Assembly (NCBI RefSeq): GCF_000342005.1
Contig: NZ_AOHO01000043.1
Location: 157,925 to 221,924, forward strand
DNA: 64,000 nucleotides
Reading direction: 5' to 3'
Source: Amycolatopsis decaplanina DSM 44594
GTDB taxonomy: Bacteria > Actinomycetota > Actinomycetes > Mycobacteriales > Pseudonocardiaceae
Both the position numbers and the translations under genes were made by a program. Below the pieces are notes generated by a model. The model searched no databases and was not told where the DNA came from. It saw only the letters and a program-made list of their open reading frames with translations. Shown here piece by piece: positions 14,508 through 23,111 of this stretch (the first letter of the stretch is position 1; each line of letters starts with the position of its first letter).

Positions 14508-17242
14508 GCGCCGTCCGGCGGCTCGAAGCCGACGGCGCGGACGAACTCGTCGAGCGCGAGACCGAACTGCGCCTGCTCACGCGCTTGATCGGGGATCTCG
14601 AACACGGTCACGGGGGCTCCGCGGCCGTGCTCGGCCCGGCGGGTAGCGGGCGCACGGCACTGCTGGACCAAGTCGCGTCCCTGGCCGCCGAGCGGGGACT
14701 GCAGGTGTTCACCGCACGGGGATCGGCCACCGAGGCACAGTTGCCGTACGGGCTCCTTTCCCAGCTGCTCGCGCCGATCCCGGAGCTCGCGGACGTCCCG
14801 TGGCTGCACGCCGCGCTCTCGGACGGTACCGACGTGCAGGTCCTGCACGAACTGCTCTGCCAGCGGCTCCTGGAGTCGGCCCGGCGCTGCCCGGTACTGC
14901 TGGTCGTCGACGATCTGATCCTGGCCGACGAGCAGTCGGAGGCCTGGCTCGCCGCGCTGCAGCGACGACGGGGCAACGACCCCGTGCTGCTCATCGCCGC
15001 GCATTCCGGCCCGCAGGACGCCGACGAAGCGGATCCCTTGTGCCTCGGGGGTCTTCCCTGGGAGAACCGGCATGTCGTGCGGCTGCGGCCGTTGAGCGAG
15101 GCGGCGGTCCGGCGGCTGGTGCACGCGGTCCCGGCACCGCGGCCGCCGGTGGCCGAGGTCTACGCGGCCACACGGGGGAATCCCGCCCTGCTCGCGGAGG
15201 TGCTCGCCCGGTCGTCCGGCGGTCCGGAGATCACCGCCATCACCGCGGACGTGCGCCGCGACACCGTGCTCGACCTGCTCGCCCGGCTGCCGTCCGATCT
15301 CGCCGCGCTGGTCCGGACGATCGCCGCGATCGGCACTCTCGACGAGGCGTACCTGCGGCCGCTCGCCGGCCCGCTCGGGATGCCGCTGGGCCGGGCGCTG
15401 CGGGTGCTGGCGGACTCCGGCCTGATCGGGACCGATCCCGCCGAGCCGATGAACCCCCAGGTGGCCACCTGGGTGCTGGCCGAGACCGGCGCGGACGAGC
15501 GGGCGGGGACACGCCGCCGGGCCGCCGAACTCGGGCATCGCCGGGCGGCTCCGGAGGAGGACGTCGCCGGGCTGCTGCTCGGCTCGCAACCGGTCGGCGA
15601 GGCATGGGCTCTGGAGACGCTGCACGCGGCCGCGTTGCGTCGTCGCGAAGCCGGGGACCACACCGAAGCGGCTCGGTACTACCGGCGAGCGCTGGCCGAA
15701 CCGGCGCCGCCGGGAATGTCGGCGCGGCTGCGCCTGGAACTCGAGACCGTCGAGGCGTCGTCGTGCCCGTTCACCGGTGGTCTGCGGTTGGCCAGGGCCA
15801 CCAGGGTTTCCGGCGACGACACCGTCCGAACGCGACTGTCCGCAGTGGACTTGATGATGCAGCGAGGGGCCAGGGACGACGCCTTGCGCGAGCTGGCCGC
15901 CCTGAGCGAGGCCGCGGTCGACGACCGGGACCGCGCGGATCTGACGGCGTTGCACTGGCTGGCCGAAGGGACCGGGGCGGGTGCCGCCCTCCTCGGCATT
16001 CCCGCCCTGTCGGAGCTCGACCCGGCGGCACTGACTCCCGCGCAGGCGGCCGCCGCGTCCTGGCTGGTGACGATCTCCTGCCGGGACGGGCGGGCGGCCC
16101 GTCGGCTGGCCAGGCGTGCCGCGGATCCGTCCCGCGAACCGATGACCCTCTACTCGCCGCGGCTGGCCGTGGCCATCACTTTCACGCAGACCGACGACGT
16201 GCTGGAAGCGCTTTCGGTCTACGAAGAGGTGATCGCGGACGCGAGCGCCGCCGGGGCCGGCGTGCCGGTGGCGCTCGGCCTCACCGGCCAAGCCTGGATC
16301 CATCTGCTACGCGGTCGCGTGCAGGCCGCCGAGGACGCGCTCGCCAAAGCCGCCGCGTCCGGTCCACCGGACGGCTGGCCGTCGACGGTTTCCGCGTCGC
16401 TGAGCACGATCGGGATCGCGGCGGCACTCACCCGCGGGAATCTCGAAGCCGCCCAGCGCGCCGTCGACGCGGCGGCCGACGGCGGGCCGCTGTACTCCGC
16501 TCCGTATCTGCTGTTCATGCGCGGATTGCTGGAACTGGACCTGAAACGCCACCGGCGGGCACTGGGCCTGTTCCAGGAATGCGGCAGGCGGATGAACGCG
16601 GCGGGCTGGCTGAACCCCGGTCTGGTGCCGTGGCGTTCGCATGTCGCCATCGCGGCGCAGGCGCTCGGCGACGAGCACACCGCGGCCGCGATGATCAGCG
16701 AGGAATGGCGGCTGGCGCAGGACTGGGGCACGCGCACCGCGATCGGGCGGACCCATCTGGGCGCGGGCGTCGCGGTCCGGTCCGAGGACGCGGTGTTCCG
16801 GCTGACGCAGGCGGTCAACGCGCTCCAGCAGTCCCCGGCCAGGGTGCTCTACGTCGAGGCGGTGCTGCTGCTCGCGGCCGCCCAGCTCAACCGCGGCCAG
16901 ACCAGCGGCGTGCCGCGTCTGCTGCGCGAGGCCGAACGGCTGGCCACCGCGTACCAGCTCGCGTGGGCGACGTCCCGGATCGCGGACCTCGGGAAACGGT
17001 TGTCCGACCGGCCACGGCGGTCCTATCGCACGGCGTCCCGGCGCTGGCGGGCGCTCTCGCCCGCCGCGACCGACCTCGTCCGCCGCGTGCTCGCGAACGC
17101 CTCCAACGCCGAACTGGCGGAGGAACTGGGCGTGAGCAAACGCGCCGTCGAGCTCCGGCTCACCGCGATCTACCGGCAGCTCGAGGTGACCGGGCGCGCC
17201 GAGTTGCGGGAGCTGTTCGACGCGCTGGACAAGGAGCTCTGA
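14504..17242 (+). CDS. LAL-family LuxR regulator 2 (Arg in Walker A)
   Basis: 912 residues from the GTG at 14504, which overlaps the preceding stop (GTGA), implying translational coupling. The frame is open far upstream, but that part lies inside LAL 1 and is a shadow. Walker A reads GPAGSGRTALLD with Arg in place of Lys. Walker B is VLLVVDDLILADE, with the usual (H/Q)W replaced by IL. A long helical region follows. The C-terminal HTH reads LSPAATDLVRRVLANASNAE then LAEELGVSKRAVELRLTAIY, recognisable but divergent (Ala-Ala where most have Glu-Arg-Glu). Nucleotide hydrolysis is doubtful; it may act in a hetero-oligomer with its neighbours. Confidence 0.9.
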   Translation: MSAVRRLEADGADELVERETELRLLTRLIGDLEHGHGGSAAVLGPAGSGRTALLDQVASLAAERGLQVFTARGSATEAQLPYGLLSQLLAPIPELADVPWLHAALSDGTDVQVLHELLCQRLLESARRCPVLLVVDDLILADEQSEAWLAALQRRRGNDPVLLIAAHSGPQDADEADPLCLGGLPWENRHVVRLRPLSEAAVRRLVHAVPAPRPPVAEVYAATRGNPALLAEVLARSSGGPEITAITADVRRDTVLDLLARLPSDLAALVRTIAAIGTLDEAYLRPLAGPLGMPLGRALRVLADSGLIGTDPAEPMNPQVATWVLAETGADERAGTRRRAAELGHRRAAPEEDVAGLLLGSQPVGEAWALETLHAAALRRREAGDHTEAARYYRRALAEPAPPGMSARLRLELETVEASSCPFTGGLRLARATRVSGDDTVRTRLSAVDLMMQRGARDDALRELAALSEAAVDDRDRADLTALHWLAEGTGAGAALLGIPALSELDPAALTPAQAAAASWLVTISCRDGRAARRLARRAADPSREPMTLYSPRLAVAITFTQTDDVLEALSVYEEVIADASAAGAGVPVALGLTGQAWIHLLRGRVQAAEDALAKAAASGPPDGWPSTVSASLSTIGIAAALTRGNLEAAQRAVDAAADGGPLYSAPYLLFMRGLLELDLKRHRRALGLFQECGRRMNAAGWLNPGLVPWRSHVAIAAQALGDEHTAAAMISEEWRLAQDWGTRTAIGRTHLGAGVAVRSEDAVFRLTQAVNALQQSPARVLYVEAVLLLAAAQLNRGQTSGVPRLLREAERLATAYQLAWATSRIADLGKRLSDRPRRSYRTASRRWRALSPAATDLVRRVLANASNAELAEELGVSKRAVELRLTAIYRQLEVTGRAELRELFDALDKEL

Positions 17243-17251
17243 GCCGCCGTC

Positions 17252-19978
17252 ATGATGATCGAGCGAGCGGATCAGCTGGCCGCGATCGCCGGGGCGGTCG
17301 CCGAGGCCCGTGCCGGCGCGGGCGAGTTCGTCGTCGTCCGCGGCGGGCTGGGGGCGGGCCGGTCCGCCCTGTTGCACGCGGCGGGGGAGGAGGCCGCCGC
17401 GCGGGGGGTGCGCGTGGTCCGGGCGGCGGCGACGCCGTTGGAGCGCGGGGTCGCCCACGGCGTGGTCTGGCTGCTGCTGGAACCCTTGCTGGAAGCGGGC
17501 CGTCGCGGGGAACTGCTCACCGCGGTCCGGGCGGACAGCGAATTCCCCGCCGATCCGCCCGACGCCCGCCGTGCCCACCTCGTACTGCACGAACTGCTGG
17601 AACTGTTCACCGAAATGGTGCGCGACACCGGTCCGGTGGCCCTGCTCGTGGACGATCTCCAATGGGCGGACGCGGCGTCGGCCCGATGGCTCGCCTATCT
17701 GGCCAAGCGGATGAGCAGGCTGCGGGTCCTCGTCGTCGCGACCCTGCTGGAAGGTGACGACTCCGCGGACGACATCGTGGTGAAGGACATCGCCCGCACC
17801 GCGGCGCGCACGGTGCACGCCACCCCGCTCTCGGCCGCGGGCGTCCGGGCCTACCTGACCGCTCGCTGCGGAGCCGAACCCGCGGCCGAGTTCGCGGACG
17901 CCTGCTACGCGCGCACGGGCGGTTCGCCGATGTTGCTGGACGCACTGGTCAACACGATGCTCGGGCACGGTCTGCGCCCGGTCGCCTCGGCCGCGGCCGA
18001 ACTCACCGCGTTGCGTCCCTCGCCCGCGGCGGCCCGGCTGACCCGGTGCCTGCGCGCTCAGCCGGACGACGTCCGCGCGGTGGCCAAGGCGATGGCCGCG
18101 CTCGGCGAGGAGACCGAGGCCGGTGTCCTCGCCGAACTCGCCGAACTCGATTCACCGGACTTCGACGCGGCGCTGCGCGCGTTGCGGAGGCTGGGCCTCG
18201 TCGAGACCCCAGCCGACGGGTTGCTGCGGTTCACCGGGGAGATGGCGGGCGATCTCGTCGCGGATCAGCTGAGCGCCGAGGAACAGGACCGGCTGCATCT
18301 GCGCGCCGCGAATGTCCTCTACCGCAACGGAAGGCCGGTCGAGCAGATCGGACGGCAGCTGCTCGCCACGGTCGCCGAACCCGAACCGTGGGCCGCGGAC
18401 GTGCTGCGGACCGCGGCCAGCGCCGCGCTGGCGAACTCGTCGCCCCGGACGGCCGCCCAGTACCTGCAGCACGCGCTGGCGCATCCGGGTGCCGATCGCG
18501 CGGAACTGCTCGTCGATCTCGCCGCGGTGGAACGCGGCTACGACCTGCCCGCCGCCCACCGGCATCTGCACCAGGCACTGGGCCTGATGCGGGATCCGGT
18601 CGACCGCGCGTTCGCGCTCGGCCTGCTCCCGGTGGTGGCCGGGCTGCGCTTCGCGGCGGACGTCCGCCGTCTCCGGCAGGTGATCGTGGAACTGCGGGAC
18701 GTCCCGGGTCCGGCCGCGGCCGAAGCGGCGTTGCGCATGGAAGCCCGGCTTCGCTACCTCGAACGGGGCGTGCCCGGTGCCGGGGCCGCGGCGGCGGACC
18801 GGCTGGCCGAACTCGGTCCCGCGCCCGCCCAGGAATCTTCGGCCCAGCGGGAACTGGTCGCGGTCCTGCTGTACCTGGTGACCGTCGCCGGGGCCGCGCC
18901 TCGCGAGTCCATTGTGGACCTCGCCAGGCAGGTGCTGGAGCGGGAACCCGGTTCGCCGGACCAGATGTACACCACGCTCCCGCTCACCGTGCTGGTGCTG
19001 GCCGCCGCGGACTCGCTCGACGGCGTGGATTCCTGGCTGGCCGCGGCGTGCGGCCCCGCCGCCGACCCCGATCTCCCGACGCTGGTCGCCTGGGCGGGAC
19101 AGGCGCTGGTGGCCTCCGCCACGGGCCTGCTCGGCGTGGCACGGGACCGCGCACAGGCCGTGCTGGCCTCGGCGGGTCCCAGCCGGGTCGGGATCACCAT
19201 GACGGCGATGCGGGTACTGGCCGAAATCGCGATGGAGCAACGAGATCCCGCGCTGGCGCGGCTGCTCGTCGACAACCTGGAGGTCGACCACGACCCCTGG
19301 CTGCGGTCGCTGGCCCACGGCACCTTGGCCCTGACCGAGGCCAATCACACCGCGGCCGCCGAGTATTTCCTCGACTGCGTGCACCAGCTGGAGCGGTTCG
19401 GGAACCGGGTGCTGCTGCCACTGCGCGGTCAGATCGCCCTGCTGCTCGCGGCGACCGACGACCCGAAGCGGGCCGAAGCCGTCGCGCAGGGCGAGGTCGA
19501 GCGGGCGTTGTCGTGGGGCGCGCCGTCGTCGGTCGGACGTGCCCTGCGCATCCGCGCGACACTGCTCGATCGCGACGAGGACGCCGTCCCGGTGCTGCGC
19601 GAGGCCGCGGAAACGCTGGCCCGCTCGGGTGATCGGCTCGAACTCGCCCGCACACTGGTCCTGCTCGGCGAACGCGGCACCGGACCCGACGCCCGCGAGT
19701 GGCTGTCGGAGGGCCGGAGCCTGGCGGCCGGCTGCGGGGCGAGCTGGCTGACCGGATCCGCGGAGCCGTCGGGCCAGGCGGACGGCGGCCTGCTGACCGC
19801 GACCGAGCAGCGTGTGGTGGAGCTGGCGGTGTCCGGGCGCCGCAACCGCGACATCGCGGAACTGCTCGAGGTCACCGTACGCGCGGTGGAGAAGCACCTC
19901 ACCAGTTCGTATCGCAAGCTGGGCATCACCGGCCGCGCCCAGCTGGCCGCGGCGATGAGGGGCCACCGGGCGGGATGA
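17252..19978 (+). CDS. LAL-family LuxR regulator 3 (Arg in Walker A)
   Basis: 908 residues. The ATG at 17252 is followed directly by a second ATG, and either may be used; the gap to LAL 2 is nine bases. Walker A is GGLGAGRSALLH (Lys to Arg), while Walker B LLVDDLQWADAASARWL is canonical. A helical repeat-rich middle precedes a well-conserved LuxR HTH (LTATEQRVVELAVSGRRNRD, then VRAVEKHLTSSYRKLGITGR). It probably forms one operon with LALs 1 and 2 and activates the PKS cluster. It ends five bases from the convergent LAL 4 with no room for a terminator, so the two messages must overlap at their tails. Confidence 0.92.
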   Translation: MMIERADQLAAIAGAVAEARAGAGEFVVVRGGLGAGRSALLHAAGEEAAARGVRVVRAAATPLERGVAHGVVWLLLEPLLEAGRRGELLTAVRADSEFPADPPDARRAHLVLHELLELFTEMVRDTGPVALLVDDLQWADAASARWLAYLAKRMSRLRVLVVATLLEGDDSADDIVVKDIARTAARTVHATPLSAAGVRAYLTARCGAEPAAEFADACYARTGGSPMLLDALVNTMLGHGLRPVASAAAELTALRPSPAAARLTRCLRAQPDDVRAVAKAMAALGEETEAGVLAELAELDSPDFDAALRALRRLGLVETPADGLLRFTGEMAGDLVADQLSAEEQDRLHLRAANVLYRNGRPVEQIGRQLLATVAEPEPWAADVLRTAASAALANSSPRTAAQYLQHALAHPGADRAELLVDLAAVERGYDLPAAHRHLHQALGLMRDPVDRAFALGLLPVVAGLRFAADVRRLRQVIVELRDVPGPAAAEAALRMEARLRYLERGVPGAGAAAADRLAELGPAPAQESSAQRELVAVLLYLVTVAGAAPRESIVDLARQVLEREPGSPDQMYTTLPLTVLVLAAADSLDGVDSWLAAACGPAADPDLPTLVAWAGQALVASATGLLGVARDRAQAVLASAGPSRVGITMTAMRVLAEIAMEQRDPALARLLVDNLEVDHDPWLRSLAHGTLALTEANHTAAAEYFLDCVHQLERFGNRVLLPLRGQIALLLAATDDPKRAEAVAQGEVERALSWGAPSSVGRALRIRATLLDRDEDAVPVLREAAETLARSGDRLELARTLVLLGERGTGPDAREWLSEGRSLAAGCGASWLTGSAEPSGQADGGLLTATEQRVVELAVSGRRNRDIAELLEVTVRAVEKHLTSSYRKLGITGRAQLAAAMRGHRAG

Positions 19979-19983
19979 GCCGG

Positions 19984-22758
19984 TCAGGATTCGGCGGGCA
20001 CCGCCGCCGTGCCGAGGCGTCCCTGCAGCCAGGCCGCGGCCAGCTCCACCCGGGAATGGCTGCCGGTGCGCTCGAACAGCGACGTCAACCGGGCTTCGAT
20101 GCGTTTCTCGCTGACCTGCAGCGCCGCCGCGATCTGCCGGTTCGTGTGGCCGCTCGCGATCAGGCCGACGATGTGGCGTTCCAAGGGATCCAGCGCCGCC
20201 CGGTCGGTCCGGTCGGTCCGGTCCGGTGAGAAGGCGATCCGGTGCTGATCGAGCAGCGCCGAAACGGACGCCAGCTCCGCGACCGCGTCGAGCCGCTTCA
20301 GCGTCCGATGTGCTTCCAGCAGTGACGGCGCGGGGACCGGGCTCACCTCGCCGAACGCCGTGCACGCCTCGGCGATCCGGAACACGTCGCCGGACTGCCG
20401 GGCCAGTTTGACCCCCGCGCGCACCGATTCCATGTCCCCGCGCACAAGACCGCCGCACACCAGGGCCGCCTCCTGGACCGACGCGGTCGGGCAGCGGGTC
20501 GCGAGGTTCTCCAGTTCGGCCAGCAGACGGGTCACGGTCTCGGTGTCGCCTTGGCGTCTCGCCCCGTACAGGAGCCGGGAGAGGAGGCGCTCCATCCCCG
20601 CGCGCACCCCGCGTTCGCGGCAGTCGGTGTAATCCCGCCAGCCGCGCTCCACCGCTTCGTCGTGCCGCCCCTCGGATTGGTGCAGCCGACAGCGAACCCA
20701 GGCGGCGTAGGCGTCGGCGGAAGTCCGGAAAGGCAAGCGGCGCAACCAATCCGCCGCTCGGTCCGGCCGGCCGCGCTGGGCGCAGATCTCCGCGGCGAAC
20801 ACGCTCGCGAACCGGTGACGACGGGGCGGATCCCACCACAGGCGGTCGCCTTCGAGCCGCCGCGCCAGCGACAACGCCGTATCCCACTCGCCCTCGCGGT
20901 AGGCCTGCCGGACGGCGTGCCAGTCGACCGAGAAACCGGTCGACGGCGGCTGGTAGCGGCCGCGCAGCAGGACATTCAGCACGCTGACCGTGTCGAGGAC
21001 CTCGGCGGCCTCGGCGACGTCCTCGTGCGGAGGCATTTCCGTCGATGCCAACCATTCCTCTGCAGGCCTGCCGCCGTCGCCGGGCAGTGAGCCGAGAAGG
21101 ATCCCGGCGCCGACGGCGAACAGGCGGTCGTCCTCGGCGCCACAGGCACGCGCGAGCGCCCGGACCGCCTCGGCGGCCACCGGCCGGTCGGCCCGGTTGA
21201 CCGCGTCCAGCAGACGGCGGCACTCCCGAGCCGTGTCGAGAGCGCGGGCGACTTCGGCGGCCAGTGGTCGTACGACGTCGAGTTCGGCGAGCCGCTGTTC
21301 GTGGGCGAGCGCGCCCAGCCAGCACAGCAGCACGGTGGCGGACAGCCGGGCGGACGGCTCGGCGTCGGCGAGCCGCGGCGCGACGACGGTGGCGAGGTCG
21401 TCGGCCAGTGTGCCGTATCCACCGGCCGCGAGGCTGTCCGCGAGCAGCGCCCGGAGCGTCTCGGGGAAGCGGTCGTCGGACGGATCGAGCAGCCGGAGCG
21501 CCGCCCTTCGATAGCGGCGGGCCGCCGGCAGGTCGGTGCTCTCGCTCGCCGCCGCTTCGAGCAGCAGACCCGCCGTCGCGGGATCCGGCGGTGACGGCGG
21601 AAGCTCGGCGAGATGCGGGGCGATCTCGACGGGATCGGCGGGTCGCCGCTCCCGGACGATCCTCCGGTGCAGCACGGTGCGCCAGCGCGCGCCGTGCTCC
21701 AGCCGGAGCTTGTCGGCCAGCGCGGGGACGACGAACTCCACCGCACCGTCCGGCCCGGTGCGAAGGATCCCGGCCCGGACCAGATCGTCGAGGGCCTGTC
21801 CGGCGGTGGACGGCGCCAGCGCCGCCGCGGAGACCAGCCAGGGCAGCTTTTCGAGAGTGGGGGCGGCTTGTTCGCTCAGCACCGCGATGATGGCGGCCAG
21901 TCGCCGGGCGCGCGGCCCGAGCCGCCGCAGCCGGAGCGTCTCGGCGTGCCCGTCGGGCAGCACGATCGGTGTTCCCGCGCCGGTCAGGCACACGTGCTCG
22001 TCGATGACCGACAGCCTGCCGGTGGCGCGCAGACCCGCGATCGTCGCGCCGACCGTGCCGGGATTGCCGAACAGCGGCCCGAGCGCGGCGCGCACCGCCG
22101 TGACGAGCGCGGGATCGCTCGCGATCCGCCCGGCGCGGGTCGTCCAGCCGGGCAGCAGCGCGGTCGTCTCCGCGACGGTCAGCGGCCGGAGACCGATCGT
22201 GCCGTCGGCGATGGAGAACAACTTGCCGACCGGGCCCTCCCGCCGATCCCGGCCGGTCACGGTCGCGACGGTGACCGTCCCGGTGGCGCGGGTTCCCTCG
22301 GCGACCAGGGTGAGCACGGTGGCGATCCCCGGCGGCAGCAGGTCGAAGTCGTCGAACTGCAGCACGATCCGGCCGCGCGGGGCGAGAGTGGCGAGAACGG
22401 TGACCAGATCGTGGGCCGTCGTCTGCGGCCCGGCACCGGAACCCGACTCGAGCCGGGTCCGCAGCCAGGCCACCGCGCTGAGCATGCTGACCAGCTCGGG
22501 CCGATCAAGGGCGGTGATCAGCTCGACCAGCTGGGTCGTCAGCCGGAGCAGGACGGTCTCCGGCTCGGGGCCGGCGGGCACGGACAGCACGGCGGCGCCG
22601 GAGCGGCGGCCGCGCTGGGCCAGGCCGGAGAGAACGGTGCCGCGGCCACTGCCCGGCGGCCCGTGCACCACCCAGATCGCGCCGGGCCCGGTGAGCACCC
22701 GGTCCAGCGCGGCCTGCGCGTCATCCGGTCCCGCGCTCGTGACGGCCGTCGCTCCCAT
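19984..22758 (-). CDS. LAL-family LuxR regulator 4 (degenerate ATPase)
   Basis: 924 residues from the ATG at 22758 (MGATAVTSAGPDD), close behind a GAGGAGG. A GTG at 22785 in frame is an alternative start. Walker A is HGPPGSGRGTVL (Lys to Arg), and Walker B is RIVLQFDDFDLLPPG, lacking the usual QWAD. It is the most eroded of the four ATPase domains here. The C-terminal LuxR HTH is well conserved (LDPLERHIVGLIASGHTNRQ, then EKRIEARLTSLFERTGSHSR). It is convergent with LAL 3 and in line with the starter-unit operon, separated from it by a hairpin. It probably regulates the same cluster. Confidence 0.9.
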   Translation of the reverse strand: MGATAVTSAGPDDAQAALDRVLTGPGAIWVVHGPPGSGRGTVLSGLAQRGRRSGAAVLSVPAGPEPETVLLRLTTQLVELITALDRPELVSMLSAVAWLRTRLESGSGAGPQTTAHDLVTVLATLAPRGRIVLQFDDFDLLPPGIATVLTLVAEGTRATGTVTVATVTGRDRREGPVGKLFSIADGTIGLRPLTVAETTALLPGWTTRAGRIASDPALVTAVRAALGPLFGNPGTVGATIAGLRATGRLSVIDEHVCLTGAGTPIVLPDGHAETLRLRRLGPRARRLAAIIAVLSEQAAPTLEKLPWLVSAAALAPSTAGQALDDLVRAGILRTGPDGAVEFVVPALADKLRLEHGARWRTVLHRRIVRERRPADPVEIAPHLAELPPSPPDPATAGLLLEAAASESTDLPAARRYRRAALRLLDPSDDRFPETLRALLADSLAAGGYGTLADDLATVVAPRLADAEPSARLSATVLLCWLGALAHEQRLAELDVVRPLAAEVARALDTARECRRLLDAVNRADRPVAAEAVRALARACGAEDDRLFAVGAGILLGSLPGDGGRPAEEWLASTEMPPHEDVAEAAEVLDTVSVLNVLLRGRYQPPSTGFSVDWHAVRQAYREGEWDTALSLARRLEGDRLWWDPPRRHRFASVFAAEICAQRGRPDRAADWLRRLPFRTSADAYAAWVRCRLHQSEGRHDEAVERGWRDYTDCRERGVRAGMERLLSRLLYGARRQGDTETVTRLLAELENLATRCPTASVQEAALVCGGLVRGDMESVRAGVKLARQSGDVFRIAEACTAFGEVSPVPAPSLLEAHRTLKRLDAVAELASVSALLDQHRIAFSPDRTDRTDRAALDPLERHIVGLIASGHTNRQIAAALQVSEKRIEARLTSLFERTGSHSRVELAAAWLQGRLGTAAVPAES

Positions 22759-22980
22759 TTCCCTCCTCGGCCGGCGCGGGACCACGGCGCGGCCGGGCGA
22801 CGGTCGCTCCGAGCATGGCGCAGGGAGGACCGTTCGGTCGGGAGGTCAGGCGGCCGGGGCACCTTCGGCCAGCATAGTTGCCCCGGCGGACCACGGTCGA
22901 CCGCTCTTTGCCCGGGAAGGATTGTGGCAGTGAGGGTTGGAACGTCACTTTGTTGCTTCGGCTGCTCGCGAACGTGGGGT

Positions 22981-23020
22981 GTGTGGAGATAGGGACATCT
23001 GACGTCCCGGTAATCCACAC
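22981..23020. repeat. Cruciform-like element with GTGTGGA/TCCACAC arms
   Basis: GTGTGGA (22981-22987) pairs with TCCACAC (23014-23020), and an inner GGGAC (22992-22996) pairs with GTCCC (23003-23007). It is a weaker relative of the hairpin at 9601-9655. Confidence 0.5.
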
Positions 23021-23035
23021 GGTCACGACCGACAA

Positions 23036-23090
23036 GTCCGTGAAGGCCTCCTTCTCTACCTTGAGAGTAGGGAAGGAGGCCTTCACGGAC
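23036..23090 (-). terminator. Hairpin ending the starter-unit/exporter operon
   Basis: GTCCGTGAAGGCCTCCTTC (23036-23054) pairs exactly with GAAGGAGGCCTTCACGGAC (23072-23090), and the stem continues inward with one wobble. It starts 21 bases after the exporter stop on the - strand. The outer sequence TCCGTGAAGGCCTCCTT is the same as in the hairpin at 45548-45606. Confidence 0.8.
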
Positions 23091-23111
23091 CTTGCGCACC
23101 GCCCGACCGGC

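Larger units (their letters stand above)
22759..23111. other. Intergenic region between the exporter operon and LAL 4, with two hairpins
   Basis: About 350 bases. Next to the exporter stop lies a strong hairpin (23036-23090), preceded by a cruciform-like element (22981-23020). The rest, up to 22759, presumably contains the LAL 4 promoter on the - strand. No small gene is supported. Confidence 0.6.

Noticed and set aside
21536..22992. Open frames on + opposite LAL 4
   Set aside because: Ser/Arg/Gly-rich antisense shadows of a well-supported regulator.
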